DNA of 64,000 nucleotides from Bhargavaea sp. CC-171006 (lineage in GTDB: Bacteria; Bacillota; Bacilli; Bacillales_A; Planococcaceae): contig NZ_QUZH01000022.1 of NCBI RefSeq assembly GCF_009761675.1, forward strand, positions 57,964 to 121,963, written 5' to 3'. The position numbers and the translations under genes are program-made. Position 1 is the first letter of the stretch, and each line of letters opens with the position of its first letter. The notes under the pieces were generated by a model. The model ran no database searches. It was not told the DNA's origin and worked only from the letters and a program-made list of their open reading frames with translations. Shown here piece after piece: positions 56,836 through 64,000 of the stretch.

Positions 56836-57178
56836 GAAGGATCCCTCCCAGCCGTTTTATCGCGTCTTCAACCGTACCTTCCAACAGATGGCTGCCCAGT
56901 CCGGACAGTTCAAACATTTTCTTCATGGTCGGAGACGGATTCAGGATTACCGTCCCGCCTTCGACTGCACCGAGATCCCTCATCCTGCCCAATATCAGCC
57001 CGATGCCCGCGCTGTCCATAAACTGCAGGCTTCCGAGGTCCCAGATGACCGCGGCGGCCTTACCGCCAAATATGAGTCGGCTGACCTCCCGCTTGATGCT
57101 GTCCGCCGTGTGGTGATCCAGTTCGCCTGCAGGGCGGACAATTACGATTCCGCCCGATGTCAATGTAATCTGATTCAT
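56825..57178 (-). CDS. spoIIAA: Anti-anti-sigma factor SpoIIAA
   Basis: STAS-domain protein of 117 residues that releases sigma-F when unphosphorylated. The phosphorylated serine lies in LQFMDSAGIGLILGR (Ser56). The start was set at ATG 57178 because it gives the family length and N-terminus MNQITLTSGG. It has an AGGGGG site and lies just inside the sigma-H-type promoter; the upstream in-frame region overlaps that promoter. First gene of the operon; dacF, usually upstream, is missing. Confidence 0.95.
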   Translation of the reverse strand: MNQITLTSGGIVIVRPAGELDHHTADSIKREVSRLIFGGKAAAVIWDLGSLQFMDSAGIGLILGRMRDLGAVEGGTVILNPSPTMKKMFELSGLGSHLLEGTVEDAIKRLGGILHGK

Positions 57179-57200
57179 ATGGATGCCCCCTTTCGGCCCG

Positions 57201-57230
57201 TAATTCAACGGCCGCTTTCCGGAATCCTTG
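57201..57230 (-). promoter_or_regulatory. Sigma-H-type promoter of the spoIIA operon
   Basis: The minus strand has AAGGATTC, 12 bases, GTTGAATTA. The AGGA-to-GAAT spacing of 22 and both cores match the sigma-H consensus (RnAGGAwWW, N11-12, RnnGAATww). The predicted start is near 57194, about 16 bases before the spoIIAA ATG. Confidence 0.75.
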
Positions 57231-57654
57231 TACTCGACGAAAGTAGTGGAAATCCGGCAAGATTCGGCCATGACGGCCTTCGCCGTCCAAGCCTGCCCGT
57301 TATCGTGCCCGAATATACGTGGAAATTACAGTTATCGGAGAAGATGTGGCGGGATTGACGACTATGATCTGATGCTGTGGGTCCCCTCCTACCGCAGATC
57401 CGCAGCCAAATCCGTTACGGGGACTGCGATGAACGGTATCTGGTGTGTCTGCCAGCAGGGGGTAGTGATTCAATGAGGCACGATCGCAACTCAGCAGTTA
57501 CGAGGTTATGATTCGAGAGATATTTGGTTGTAACTCGGCTACCGGTTGGTTGCGATTCACCTTCACCTGTGTGGCCACAAGTTTTGCATGCGAACATTTT
57601 GTTTTCATACTCACCCCTCTAAGGGCTCCCCTTTTCAATACACTTTTCTGCTAA
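57231..57654. other. Gene-free stretch upstream of spoIIAA, containing a repeat cluster
   Basis: About 420 bases where B. subtilis has dacF. I find no dacF motif (SxxK, SGN, KTG) on either strand. Positions 57463-57561 carry degenerate repeats (separate entry). The rest shows no coding pattern or structure that I can support. Confidence 0.5.
57463..57561. repeat. Degenerate repeats of motif TTRYRAYTC upstream of spoIIAA
   Basis: The core TT-R-Y-R-A-Y-TC recurs about every 18-22 bases as TAGTGATTC, TCGCAACTC, TTATGATTC, TTGTAACTC and TTGCGATTC, with a partial TTACGAGG. The clearest pair is two consecutive 18-bp units, GGTTGTAACTCGGCTACC (57526) and GGTTGGTTGCGATTCACC (57544). Confidence 0.5.
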
Positions 57655-57695
57655 AACAAAAATCGGACCCGAAAAAAGTTCTTCCGGGTCCGATT
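57655..57695 (-). terminator. Terminator after pdp
   Basis: Minus strand: perfect 11-bp stem aatcggacccg/cgggtccgatt, 13-base loop, then five T. Confidence 0.93.
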
Positions 57696-57719
57696 CGTAC
57701 TTTCAGTTATTCACTTGTT

Positions 57720-59021
57720 TTACTGAATGTCACCGTGGATGAGCGCCGGCGCGCCGGTTTTTTCGGAACCGACGATGATATGCTCACGCAACATGGCGAT
57801 GGCCGTTTCGGTGCCTTTTCCATTGGTATGGATCTCGGCAAGCGGTTCACCTTTCTTCACCTCGTCGCCGACTTTCTTTTTAAGGACTATGCCGACTGCA
57901 AGGTCGATTTGCTCGTCTTTTGTCGCGCGCCCCGCTCCAAGGTGCATTGCGGCAAGGCCGATGTCATCCGCGCCAATGGACTGGACGTAGCCGTCCGTCT
58001 CGGCCTTGAAATCGATGACTTCCGATGCCGATGGAAGTTTCGCCGGCTCGTCGACGATTTCAGGATCACCGCCCTGTGCTTCGATGAACTTACGGAACAG
58101 AGCAAGTGCCGAGCCGTCACTGATCACTTTTTTGATCATGCCTTCCGCTTCTTCGATGCTTCCGGCTTTTCCTCCAGCGACGACCATGCGGCTGCCCAGT
58201 TCGATGCAGAGCCTCGAAAGGTCTTCAGGACCTTCTCCTCTGAGTGTCTCGATCGCCTCTTTCACCTCGAGCGCATTGCCGATTGCGTAGCCGAGCGGCT
58301 GGCTCATATCCGAGATGACCGCCATTGTCTTGCGTCCGACGGCATTGCCGATGCCGACCATCGCTTCGGCAAGACGCCGTGCATCGTCTTCGGTCTTCAT
58401 AAAGGCGCCTTCGCCTGTTTTGACGTCCAGAACGATGGCGTCCGCCCCTGCTGCGATTTTCTTGCTCATAATCGAGCTTGCGATCAGCGGGATGCTGTCG
58501 ACGGTCGCCGTCACATCACGCAGGGCGTAAAGTTTCTTGTCTGCCGGTGTGAGGTTTCCGCTTTGTCCGATGACCGCGAGCTTCAGGCTGTTCACCTGAT
58601 CAGCGAACTGCTTTTCCGTAAGTTCGATATGGAAGCCCTCGATCGATTCCAGTTTGTCGAGCGTCCCGCCAGTGTGGCCGAGACCCCGTCCGCTCATCTT
58701 GGCAACCGGCACGCCGCATGCGGCAACAATCGGTCCCAGGATAAGCGTGGTCGTATCGCCGACTCCTCCCGTGGAATGTTTGTCCACGAGCGTGCCCTCG
58801 ATGCCGGACAGGTCGATCCGATCACCCGAGTCCACCATGGCTTCTGTCAGCAACGCCTGCTCTTCTTCATCCATTCCCTCGAAGTAGATGGCCATAAGGA
58901 GGGCGCTTGCCTGATAGTCCGGAACGGAATCATCTGTAATTCCATTGATGAAAAACCGGATCTCCTCTTCCGACAGCCTGGCGCCGTCCCGCTTTTTCGT
59001 GATGATGTCAACCATTCTCAT
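57720..59021 (-). CDS. pdp: Pyrimidine-nucleoside phosphorylase
   Basis: Phosphorolysis of uridine, thymidine and deoxyuridine to base plus (deoxy)ribose 1-phosphate. Characteristic blocks are [35 protein letters not shown] (in part [13 protein letters not shown]), and [25 protein letters not shown] in part. About 433 residues. ATG 59021 gives [10 protein letters not shown]; a TTG at 59030 is an alternative. Next to deoB, whose enzyme converts its sugar product. B. subtilis has purine phosphorylase after drm instead. Confidence 0.94.
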   Translation of the reverse strand: MRMVDIITKKRDGARLSEEEIRFFINGITDDSVPDYQASALLMAIYFEGMDEEEQALLTEAMVDSGDRIDLSGIEGTLVDKHSTGGVGDTTTLILGPIVAACGVPVAKMSGRGLGHTGGTLDKLESIEGFHIELTEKQFADQVNSLKLAVIGQSGNLTPADKKLYALRDVTATVDSIPLIASSIMSKKIAAGADAIVLDVKTGEGAFMKTEDDARRLAEAMVGIGNAVGRKTMAVISDMSQPLGYAIGNALEVKEAIETLRGEGPEDLSRLCIELGSRMVVAGGKAGSIEEAEGMIKKVISDGSALALFRKFIEAQGGDPEIVDEPAKLPSASEVIDFKAETDGYVQSIGADDIGLAAMHLGAGRATKDEQIDLAVGIVLKKKVGDEVKKGEPLAEIHTNGKGTETAIAMLREHIIVGSEKTGAPALIHGDIQ

Positions 59022-59037
59022 GTGTTTCAACCCGCTT

Positions 59038-60222
59038 TCATTTCAAAAATGGAAGATAGCTTGCTCCGAATTCAGGCATGTCCACCCCGAAGTTATCCGC
59101 GACGGTCGCGCCAACAGAAGCGAAGGTGTTCTGGAGCGGCAGTTCGCCGCCTTGTGCAAATCTAGGTGAAGCCATGATGATCGGGACATACTCACGCGTA
59201 TGATCGGTCCCCGGGGCCGTCGGGTCGTTTCCGTGATCCGCCGTAATGATCAGAAGATCGTCCTCCCGGAGGGCGTTCAGGATCTCGGGCATGCGCGCAT
59301 CAAATTCAGCGAGGGCGTTCCCATAGCCTTCCGGATCGCGGCGGTGACCGAAGAGTGCGTCAAAGTCGACAAGGTTTGTGAACGAAAGTCCTTTGAAGTC
59401 GCGGTGCATCACTTCCAACAGCTTATCGACGCCATCCATATTGGATGAAGTACGGACCGCGTCCGTCACGCCTTCTCCGTTAAAGATATCGGAAATCTTA
59501 CCGACTGCAATGACATCATGGCCGCCGTCTTTCAGCTCGTTCATGACGGTGCGCCCGAACGGCTTAAGGGCATAGTCATGACGGTTTGTCGTCCGTGTGA
59601 AGTTGCCCGGTTCACCGATGAACGGGCGAGCGATGACCCGGCCGACCAGGTACTCCGGCTTCAGCGTTATCTCTCTTGCGATCTCACAGATTTCGTAAAG
59701 CTCCTCAATCGGGATGACGCCTTCGTGTGCTGCGATCTGCAGTACCGGATCCGCCGATGTATAGACGATCAGATCGCCTGACTCCATATGAAGCGGCCCG
59801 AGTTCATCGATGATGACGGTGCCGCTGGCAGGCTTGTTGCCGATCACCCTGCGCCCGGTCCTTTCCTCGAGTTCGCGGATCAGGCCGTCAGGAAATCCTT
59901 CCGGGTACACTTTGAACGGTTTGTCGATGTTCAGGCCCATGATTTCCCAGTGGCCCGTCATCGTGTCTTTTCCGACCGATGCTTCCTGCATGCGGCCGTA
60001 ATATCCGGCCGGATTTTCCGCCGGCTCAAGCCCTTTTAGGGGACGGATATTGGCCAGGCCCAAACCTGCCATGTTCGGCATGTTGAGGCCGCCTGTCGCC
60101 TCGGCGATATGGCCGAGTGTATCTGCTCCTGCATCACCGAAATCGGCAGCATCCGGCGCTTCGCCGATGCCGACCGAATCGAGGACAATCAGATGGATTC
60201 GATTAAATGGTTGCGCTGTCAT
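59038..60222 (-). CDS. deoB: Phosphopentomutase
   Basis: Interconverts (deoxy)ribose 1- and 5-phosphate, linking nucleoside breakdown to central metabolism. Alkaline-phosphatase-fold enzyme with [25 protein letters not shown] (catalytic Thr), [16 protein letters not shown] in part and the metal ligands in [17 protein letters not shown]. 394 residues. Start ATG 60222 has AAGGAGG upstream. B. subtilis calls it drm. Confidence 0.96.
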   Translation of the reverse strand: MTAQPFNRIHLIVLDSVGIGEAPDAADFGDAGADTLGHIAEATGGLNMPNMAGLGLANIRPLKGLEPAENPAGYYGRMQEASVGKDTMTGHWEIMGLNIDKPFKVYPEGFPDGLIRELEERTGRRVIGNKPASGTVIIDELGPLHMESGDLIVYTSADPVLQIAAHEGVIPIEELYEICEIAREITLKPEYLVGRVIARPFIGEPGNFTRTTNRHDYALKPFGRTVMNELKDGGHDVIAVGKISDIFNGEGVTDAVRTSSNMDGVDKLLEVMHRDFKGLSFTNLVDFDALFGHRRDPEGYGNALAEFDARMPEILNALREDDLLIITADHGNDPTAPGTDHTREYVPIIMASPRFAQGGELPLQNTFASVGATVADNFGVDMPEFGASYLPFLK

Positions 60223-60309
60223 TGTTGCAAAACCTCCTTGGCACTACGTATACCCATTACAAGAATACTGTACCACAAATCAGAGGTCTGACGTCACATT
60301 TTACCCGCG

Positions 60310-61212
60310 TCATGCACGGGGATGAAACTTGCTGTAGACGTCCTTTAGACGGGTCTTGCTGACATGGGTGTAGATCTGGGTTGTGGAGATATCGGCATGG
60401 CCGAGCATTTCCTGAATCGCTCGGAGGTCCGCGCCGTTTTCCACTAGATGAGTGGCAAATGAGTGTCTCAGGGTATGCGGGGTAAGTTCTTTCGTGATGC
60501 CCGCTTTTTTCGCATGCTGATTCAACAGCTTCCAGACTCCCTGGCGCGTCAGGCGGCCACCCCTCGCATTGACGAACAGCGCATCCTGCGCACGGTCCCC
60601 TTTCAGCATGGACGGCCTCGCCTGCTCGATATACGCAGTCACCGCATCAATCGCATTCCTGCCAAGCGGCACGATCCGTTCCTTGCCGCCTTTGCCGAAA
60701 ACGCGGGCAAATCCCATCGAAAGATGGACGTCTCCCAAATTCATCCCGATGCATTCACTGACCCGCATGCCGGTCCCATAAAGCATCTCCAGCATGGCCC
60801 TGTCCCTCATCCCCGCAGGCTTCGAGCGGTCAGGTGCCCCGATGAGCGCATCCACCTCCCCAACGGACAGCACCCGCGGCAATTTCATCTCCAGCTTGGG
60901 AAGGTCCAGCTGGATGGTCGGATCGGTCGTTGTGACCCGCTCCCGCACGAGAAACTGATGGAAAGAACGGATGGAGGAGATATGCCGGGAAATGGTCCTC
61001 GGGGATTTTCCGCCCTCTTCAAGAACCTGAAGATAGCTCAGGATATCGGTACGGGTGACGCCATCCAGACTGCCCGGCTGCACCTCCTTTTCCAAATGGC
61101 GGATATACCCGATCAGGTCCCTTTTGTACGACCCGATTGTGTTTTCCGCCAGCTGGCGTTCGACTCTCAGAAAATGAAGGTAATCGTTCAGCGCATCTTC
61201 CGCCTCTTTCAT
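60310..61212 (-). CDS. xerD: Site-specific tyrosine recombinase XerD
   Basis: Resolves chromosome dimers at dif with XerC (CodV). An N-terminal SAM-like core-binding domain (1-95) is followed by the catalytic domain with Arg150 (GTGMRVSE), Lys174 (GKGGKER), His246/Arg249 (HTLRHSF), His272 and nucleophile Tyr281 (TTQIYTHV). 300 residues from ATG 61212, which has GGGAG five bases upstream. Frame upstream of that is antisense to fur. It sits in the fur-xerD-deoB order of Bacillus, so it is the housekeeping enzyme, not a mobile-element integrase. Confidence 0.95.
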   Translation of the reverse strand: MKEAEDALNDYLHFLRVERQLAENTIGSYKRDLIGYIRHLEKEVQPGSLDGVTRTDILSYLQVLEEGGKSPRTISRHISSIRSFHQFLVRERVTTTDPTIQLDLPKLEMKLPRVLSVGEVDALIGAPDRSKPAGMRDRAMLEMLYGTGMRVSECIGMNLGDVHLSMGFARVFGKGGKERIVPLGRNAIDAVTAYIEQARPSMLKGDRAQDALFVNARGGRLTRQGVWKLLNQHAKKAGITKELTPHTLRHSFATHLVENGADLRAIQEMLGHADISTTQIYTHVSKTRLKDVYSKFHPRA

Positions 61213-61242
61213 GATCTCTCCCCTTTCCGGACTTATCCATAT

Positions 61243-61272
61243 GAAAAAAGGACAGCTTTCGCTATCCTGTCC
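61243..61272 (-). terminator. Terminator after fur
   Basis: Minus strand: stem ggacag/ctgtcc with an 11-base loop and six T. Confidence 0.82.
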
Positions 61273-61279
61273 GTTTCTG

Positions 61280-61741
61280 TTATTCTGAATCTTTTTCTTC
61301 ATTTCCCTCACTGCAGCGGCTGCAGATTCCATGGAATGTGAGCCTGTGATCCTTGATGCGGAAGTTCCAGCGGTCTTCGACGATCTGTTCGACGTCACCA
61401 AGCAAGTCTTCCTGGATCTCATCCACCGCGCCGCACTCGATGCACACGAGATGGTGGTGGAAATGGGCGGCACCTTCCTGCCGCAGGTCAAAACGGGAAA
61501 CCCCGTCTCCGAAGTTGATTTTGTCCACAACTTTCAGTTCAGTCAGCAGCTCCAATGTCCGGTAGACTGTTGCAAGCCCGATTTCGGGTGATTTTTCTTT
61601 GACGAGCAGATAGACATCCTCTGCGCTGAGGTGGTCTTCCTCATGCTCCAGCAGTACAGAGACCGTGGCTTCGCGCTGGGGCGTCAGTTTATATTTCGCA
61701 TTGTGGAGTTGCTTTTTTATGCGTTCAATCCTGCTTTCCAT
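61280..61741 (-). CDS. fur: Ferric uptake regulator Fur
   Basis: Iron-dependent repressor. The N-terminal winged helix (about residues 10-80: YKLTPQREATVSVL, IGLATVYRTLELL) is followed by the metal-binding domain with AHFHHHLVCIECG and C-terminal CSRC; the two CxxC pairs hold structural zinc. 153 residues. Paralogues PerR and Zur share this fold, but synteny with xerD and spoIIM supports Fur. Two candidate promoters and a Fur box lie upstream. Confidence 0.92.
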   Translation of the reverse strand: MESRIERIKKQLHNAKYKLTPQREATVSVLLEHEEDHLSAEDVYLLVKEKSPEIGLATVYRTLELLTELKVVDKINFGDGVSRFDLRQEGAAHFHHHLVCIECGAVDEIQEDLLGDVEQIVEDRWNFRIKDHRLTFHGICSRCSEGNEEKDSE

Positions 61742-61766
61742 GAGACGCCCCCCTCAAACTGTACTT

Positions 61767-61795
61767 ATTATATCAACCCGGCCGGATGGTTACAA
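61767..61795 (-). promoter_or_regulatory. Proximal fur promoter
   Basis: TTGTAA, 17 bases, TATAAT on the minus strand, about 25 bases before the fur ATG; perfect -10. Confidence 0.85.
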
Positions 61796-61823
61796 GAGTT
61801 CCAACATATTAACAACAATGATT

Positions 61824-61852
61824 ACAATATGATAATCATTTTCAATTATCAA
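61824..61852 (-). promoter_or_regulatory. Distal fur promoter overlapping a Fur box
   Basis: TTGATA, 17 bases, TATTGT on the minus strand. The spacer and -35 coincide with a Fur box at 61830-61851 (plus strand TGATAATCATTTTCAATTATCA read as TGATAAT-N-ATTTTCA, 13 of 14 half-site positions). This fits iron-dependent autorepression of a second start site. Confidence 0.65.
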
Positions 61853-62354
61853 GGAAAATGAACAGCCCGATCTCCACTGCCAGTATGGCGGCCGAAAGAG
61901 CGGCGACTCTGATCACTGCCTCTTTCCTGTGCCTGCTAAAATATTTCTTCAGCATGAACGGAGGCGAGAGATTCATGCAGAACAAAATAAACAGCAGTGT
62001 GAGAAGGAGCTGTGCCGGAAACCACCATGCGGCATAAAAAGTGAGCGCGCCTTCCTGGCTGATCAGGTAAGTCGAGGCAAAACCGAAGAAGACGGCTCTC
62101 AAGCCTGCGACGAACATGACCGCATGCCGGAGTGCGGCATGCGATGCCAGGAACAGGGCCAGCGCGTGAAACGCCAGAAAAGCAAGCATTGCCCGGTACG
62201 GTTTGGCCGGAGTCACCAGGTCGAGGCGCGGGTCAAGAAAGACGGTGACCGTTTCCGCCATGCCTGTTTCCGCAAAACGGAACAGGACGGTTCCGCCCGT
62301 AAACCCGATGATAAGTAATGTGAGCAGATAAAGAAAAGGGAGCGATCGCTGCAT
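61842..62354 (-). CDS. spoIIM: Stage II sporulation protein M-like membrane protein
   Basis: 170-residue membrane protein with about five hydrophobic segments (around 8-26, 52-70, 75-95, 105-130, 150-168). It occupies the place of spoIIM between nudF and fur in Bacillus. SpoIIM is part of the DMP complex that degrades septal peptidoglycan during engulfment. The sequence is shorter than B. subtilis SpoIIM (about 214), and I recognise only weak resemblance, so the name rests on synteny and topology. ATG 62354 has GGAGGTG eight bases upstream. Confidence 0.6.
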   Translation of the reverse strand: MQRSLPFLYLLTLLIIGFTGGTVLFRFAETGMAETVTVFLDPRLDLVTPAKPYRAMLAFLAFHALALFLASHAALRHAVMFVAGLRAVFFGFASTYLISQEGALTFYAAWWFPAQLLLTLLFILFCMNLSPPFMLKKYFSRHRKEAVIRVAALSAAILAVEIGLFIFLDN

Positions 62355-62408
62355 GGGCTGCACCTCCGGAGGATTTGTACAACCTATGCCTGTCCGCTCC
62401 CCGACATG

Positions 62409-62957
62409 TCATTTCCTTCTGTCCGAACGCTCCGCCCAAAGAATGGCGAAAGCCGTCTTGGCGTCCCGGATTCCCCCCTTATCCAGCATCGCGACCGCTT
62501 CATCCAAAGGGATTTCAAGCAGTTCGACGAACTCATCTTCATCGCCTGCTGCTGGATTGTCGACCTTCCGGAGCCCGGTTGCAACAAAAAGATGGATCGT
62601 TTCATCAGCGAATCCGGGTGATGTCGCAAAAGTTGCCACCGGTTCCAGATCATCACATGAGTATCCGGTTTCTTCTTCCAGTTCCCTGCGTGCCGTCACT
62701 TCTGGCGCTTCCCCCGGCTCGAGCTTCCCGGCCGGCACTTCCAGCAACGTCGTGCCGAGTGCCTTCCGGTATTGTTCCACCATGACCAACTTGCCGTCAT
62801 CGGTGATCGGAATCAGAGCTACCGCGCCCGGATGGCGGACGAGTTCCCTTTTCGCCGGCTTCCCGTCGGGCAGGATCACATCGTCGATTTCAAGGCGGAT
62901 GATTTTGCCGTCATAAACCGTTTCTGTATGTACTGTCCGTTCCTCAAACTTATCCAT
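62409..62957 (-). CDS. nudF: ADP-ribose pyrophosphatase (Nudix)
   Basis: Hydrolyses ADP-ribose to AMP and ribose 5-phosphate. A full Nudix box is present (GKLEPGEAPEVTARRELEEETGY in part: RRELEEETGY). Upstream VRHPGAVALIPITDDGKLVMVEQYR in part and the family's EVPAGKLE are also seen. 182 residues from ATG 62957 (MDKFEERTVHTETVYDGK in part), which has AAAGGGAT upstream. B. subtilis nudF (yqkG) is in the same place. Confidence 0.93.
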   Translation of the reverse strand: MDKFEERTVHTETVYDGKIIRLEIDDVILPDGKPAKRELVRHPGAVALIPITDDGKLVMVEQYRKALGTTLLEVPAGKLEPGEAPEVTARRELEEETGYSCDDLEPVATFATSPGFADETIHLFVATGLRKVDNPAAGDEDEFVELLEIPLDEAVAMLDKGGIRDAKTAFAILWAERSDRRK

Positions 62958-63023
62958 TGGACCATCCCTTTCTGTTGGTCGTCCTCGCGCATTCATTATA
63001 CTATGGATTCGGGAGGGGATACG

Positions 63024-63926
63024 ATGAAGACACGTAAACTCGGAAAAACCGGTCCGGACATTTCTGAAATCGGACTCGGCTGCATGTCGCTTCCGGATGA
63101 TGCCCGCCAGGCGGAGCGAATCGTTCACGCGGCATATGATGCAGGGATCAGCTATTTCGACACTGCCGACCTGTATGGAAGAGGCAGAAATGAGGAACTC
63201 CTCGGCAAGGCGCTCGGAAACAGGCGCAGTGACATCATCCTTGCCACAAAGGTCGGAAACCGCTGGACGGATGGCAGAGATGGTTGGGAATGGGATCCGT
63301 CTCCGGAACATATCCGCAAGTCTGTCCAGGATAGCCTGAAGCGCCTCGGGACCGACTATATTGATGTCTATCAGTTGCACGGCGGAACGGCGGAAGATGA
63401 CCTCGATGCTGTCATTTGGGTGTTCGAGGACCTGAAGCGGGAAGGGCTGATCCGTCATTACGGCTTATCATCCATCCGTCCGAATGTCTTTTTGCCGTTT
63501 TTGAAAAACAGCTCCGCAGTATCCAATATGATGCAGTTCAGCCTGCTAGACCGAAGACCGGAGGAATGGTTCGGCGATATCAGTGATTCAGGCGCATCTG
63601 TCGTCGCCCGCGGGCCGATTGCAAAAGGCCTCCTGACAGCTGAAGCGGAAAAGCGCGCCGAAGCATCGGACGGATACTTATCGTACTCTTCGGGAGAGCT
63701 CCGCGAACTGATCACCGAGTTCAGCAAGCTGCCTGGCTCACTCCACTCGGCAGCCCTCGCCTTCGTTCTGGATAACCGGACAGTGGCAGCCGCCATCACA
63801 GGTGCGAGCAGCGAAGAACAGCTGAACGAGACGCTCAGCGCGTATGACAACATGCCCGACTTGGAAACCGTGTCGGCATATGCCTCCCTGGCAGCAAAAG
63901 AGCATTATGAAAAGCACCGGGATTAA
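63024..63926 (+). CDS. yqkF: Aldo/keto reductase, YqkF-like
   Basis: NADPH-dependent oxidoreductase of the TIM-barrel AKR family, 300 residues. It has MKTRKLGKTGPDISEIGLGCMSL in part at the N-terminus and the catalytic Asp/Tyr in YFDTADLYGRGRNEELLGKAL in part. The lysine lies in ILATKVGNRW and the His in YQLHGGTAEDD. Start at ATG 63024 with GGGAGGGG upstream. Divergent from nudF by 66 bases, as in B. subtilis. Substrate unknown. Confidence 0.92.
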   Translation: MKTRKLGKTGPDISEIGLGCMSLPDDARQAERIVHAAYDAGISYFDTADLYGRGRNEELLGKALGNRRSDIILATKVGNRWTDGRDGWEWDPSPEHIRKSVQDSLKRLGTDYIDVYQLHGGTAEDDLDAVIWVFEDLKREGLIRHYGLSSIRPNVFLPFLKNSSAVSNMMQFSLLDRRPEEWFGDISDSGASVVARGPIAKGLLTAEAEKRAEASDGYLSYSSGELRELITEFSKLPGSLHSAALAFVLDNRTVAAAITGASSEEQLNETLSAYDNMPDLETVSAYASLAAKEHYEKHRD

Positions 63927-63939
63927 AATCCCGGTGCTT
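63912..63939 (+). terminator. Terminator overlapping the end of yqkF
   Basis: Perfect 12-bp stem aagcaccgggat/atcccggtgctt with a 4-base loop; it includes the stop codon. The T run is short. Confidence 0.8.
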
Positions 63940-63942
63940 CAG

Positions 63943-63987
63943 ACTGTAGACAAAGTGAGTGAACTACTCCTTGGTCTGCAGTTTTTT
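63943..63987 (+). terminator. Second hairpin after yqkF, ACTGTAG/CTGCAGT element
   Basis: Outer arms actgtagac/gtctgcagt (one wobble pair), 22-base interior, then six T. Same layout as the element after gntK. Confidence 0.75.
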
Positions 63988-64000
63988 CTATTCCTGAAAA

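Noticed and set aside
57546..59165. 539-codon open frame on the plus strand across pdp
   Set aside because: It is antisense to a fully conserved pdp gene, has Cys/His/Arg-rich composition typical of complementary GC-rich codons, and lacks a ribosome site or family motif.
60310..61212. Tyrosine recombinase as sign of a phage or genomic island
   Set aside because: Length, motifs and fur-xerD-deoB synteny identify the housekeeping XerD; no attachment site or phage genes are nearby.
61213..61530. N-terminal extension of XerD by about 100 residues
   Set aside because: The extension runs antisense through fur, is Ser/Arg-rich and has no ribosome site; ATG 61212 has both.
62958..63458. Long N-terminal extension of NudF
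   Set aside because: It would read antisense through the divergent aldo/keto reductase gene; ATG 62957 gives the normal Nudix N-terminus.

Overview
The window is a gene-dense chromosomal segment of a low-G+C-phylum, spore-former-related bacterium (Bacillota, Bacillales). Almost every gene has a clear counterpart in the Bacillus subtilis region running from ypiA through the aro, mtr, der, ypb, res, scp and spoIIA loci to yqkF, in nearly the same order. The base composition is unusually GC-rich for the order (roughly mid-50s percent by eye). Together with several gene absences this suggests a Planococcaceae member such as a Bhargavaea or Sporosarcina relative. That placement is inference; no identity was computed. 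No rRNA, tRNA, CRISPR array, integrase or intact insertion sequence was seen.

Layout. Positions 1-11300 (all minus strand): a TPR protein, the chorismate/aromatic amino acid operon aroC-aroB-aroH-hisC-tyrA-aroA, ndk, the menaquinone side-chain genes hepS-menG-hepT, and the folE-mtrB (TRAP) pair. Positions 11300-19700: hbs (HU), spoIVA with a sigma-E-like promoter, yphF-yphE, gpsA, der, an S1-domain protein, plsC and cmk. Positions 19700-30400: the spore germination pair sleB-ypeB, prsW, ansA, the bacillithiol disulfide reductase ypdA, a phosphoesterase, a CBS protein, a LysM protein, recS, ypbB and ferredoxin.

Positions 30600-31600 hold the riboflavin transporter ribU behind an FMN riboswitch. 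Positions 31838-40490 form a somewhat AT-richer sugar-acid cassette. One half is an IclR-controlled operon (permease, D-galactonate dehydratase, KDPGal aldolase, KDG-type kinase) for D-galactonate. The other is an RpiR regulator divergent from 6-phosphogluconate dehydrogenase and gluconokinase, for gluconate. The cassette lies where, from memory, B. subtilis carries serA-aroD. Its promoter and twin inverted-repeat operators can be read in the sequence.

Positions 40500-54070: sigX-rsiX, the resABCDE cytochrome c biogenesis and redox-regulation operon, rluB, dacB, the condensin genes scpAB, a DUF309 protein, an orphan ribT, an unannotated 36-residue membrane peptide, and lysA. Positions 54100-64000: the spoIIAA-spoIIAB-sigF-spoVAF operon behind a sigma-H-type promoter, pdp-deoB-xerD for nucleoside salvage and chromosome resolution, fur with a Fur box inside a second promoter, a spoIIM-like gene, nudF and an aldo/keto reductase.

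The main departures from the expected plan are these. The trp genes are absent from the aromatic supra-operon although TRAP is kept. spoVAA-E and dacF are missing around spoIIA, and spmAB is missing beside dacB. ribT has no neighbouring rib genes. Two intergenic spacers carry degenerate repeats of about 18 bp, and a palindromic terminator-like element with shared ends occurs three times. These repeats are the best candidates for something not yet described.
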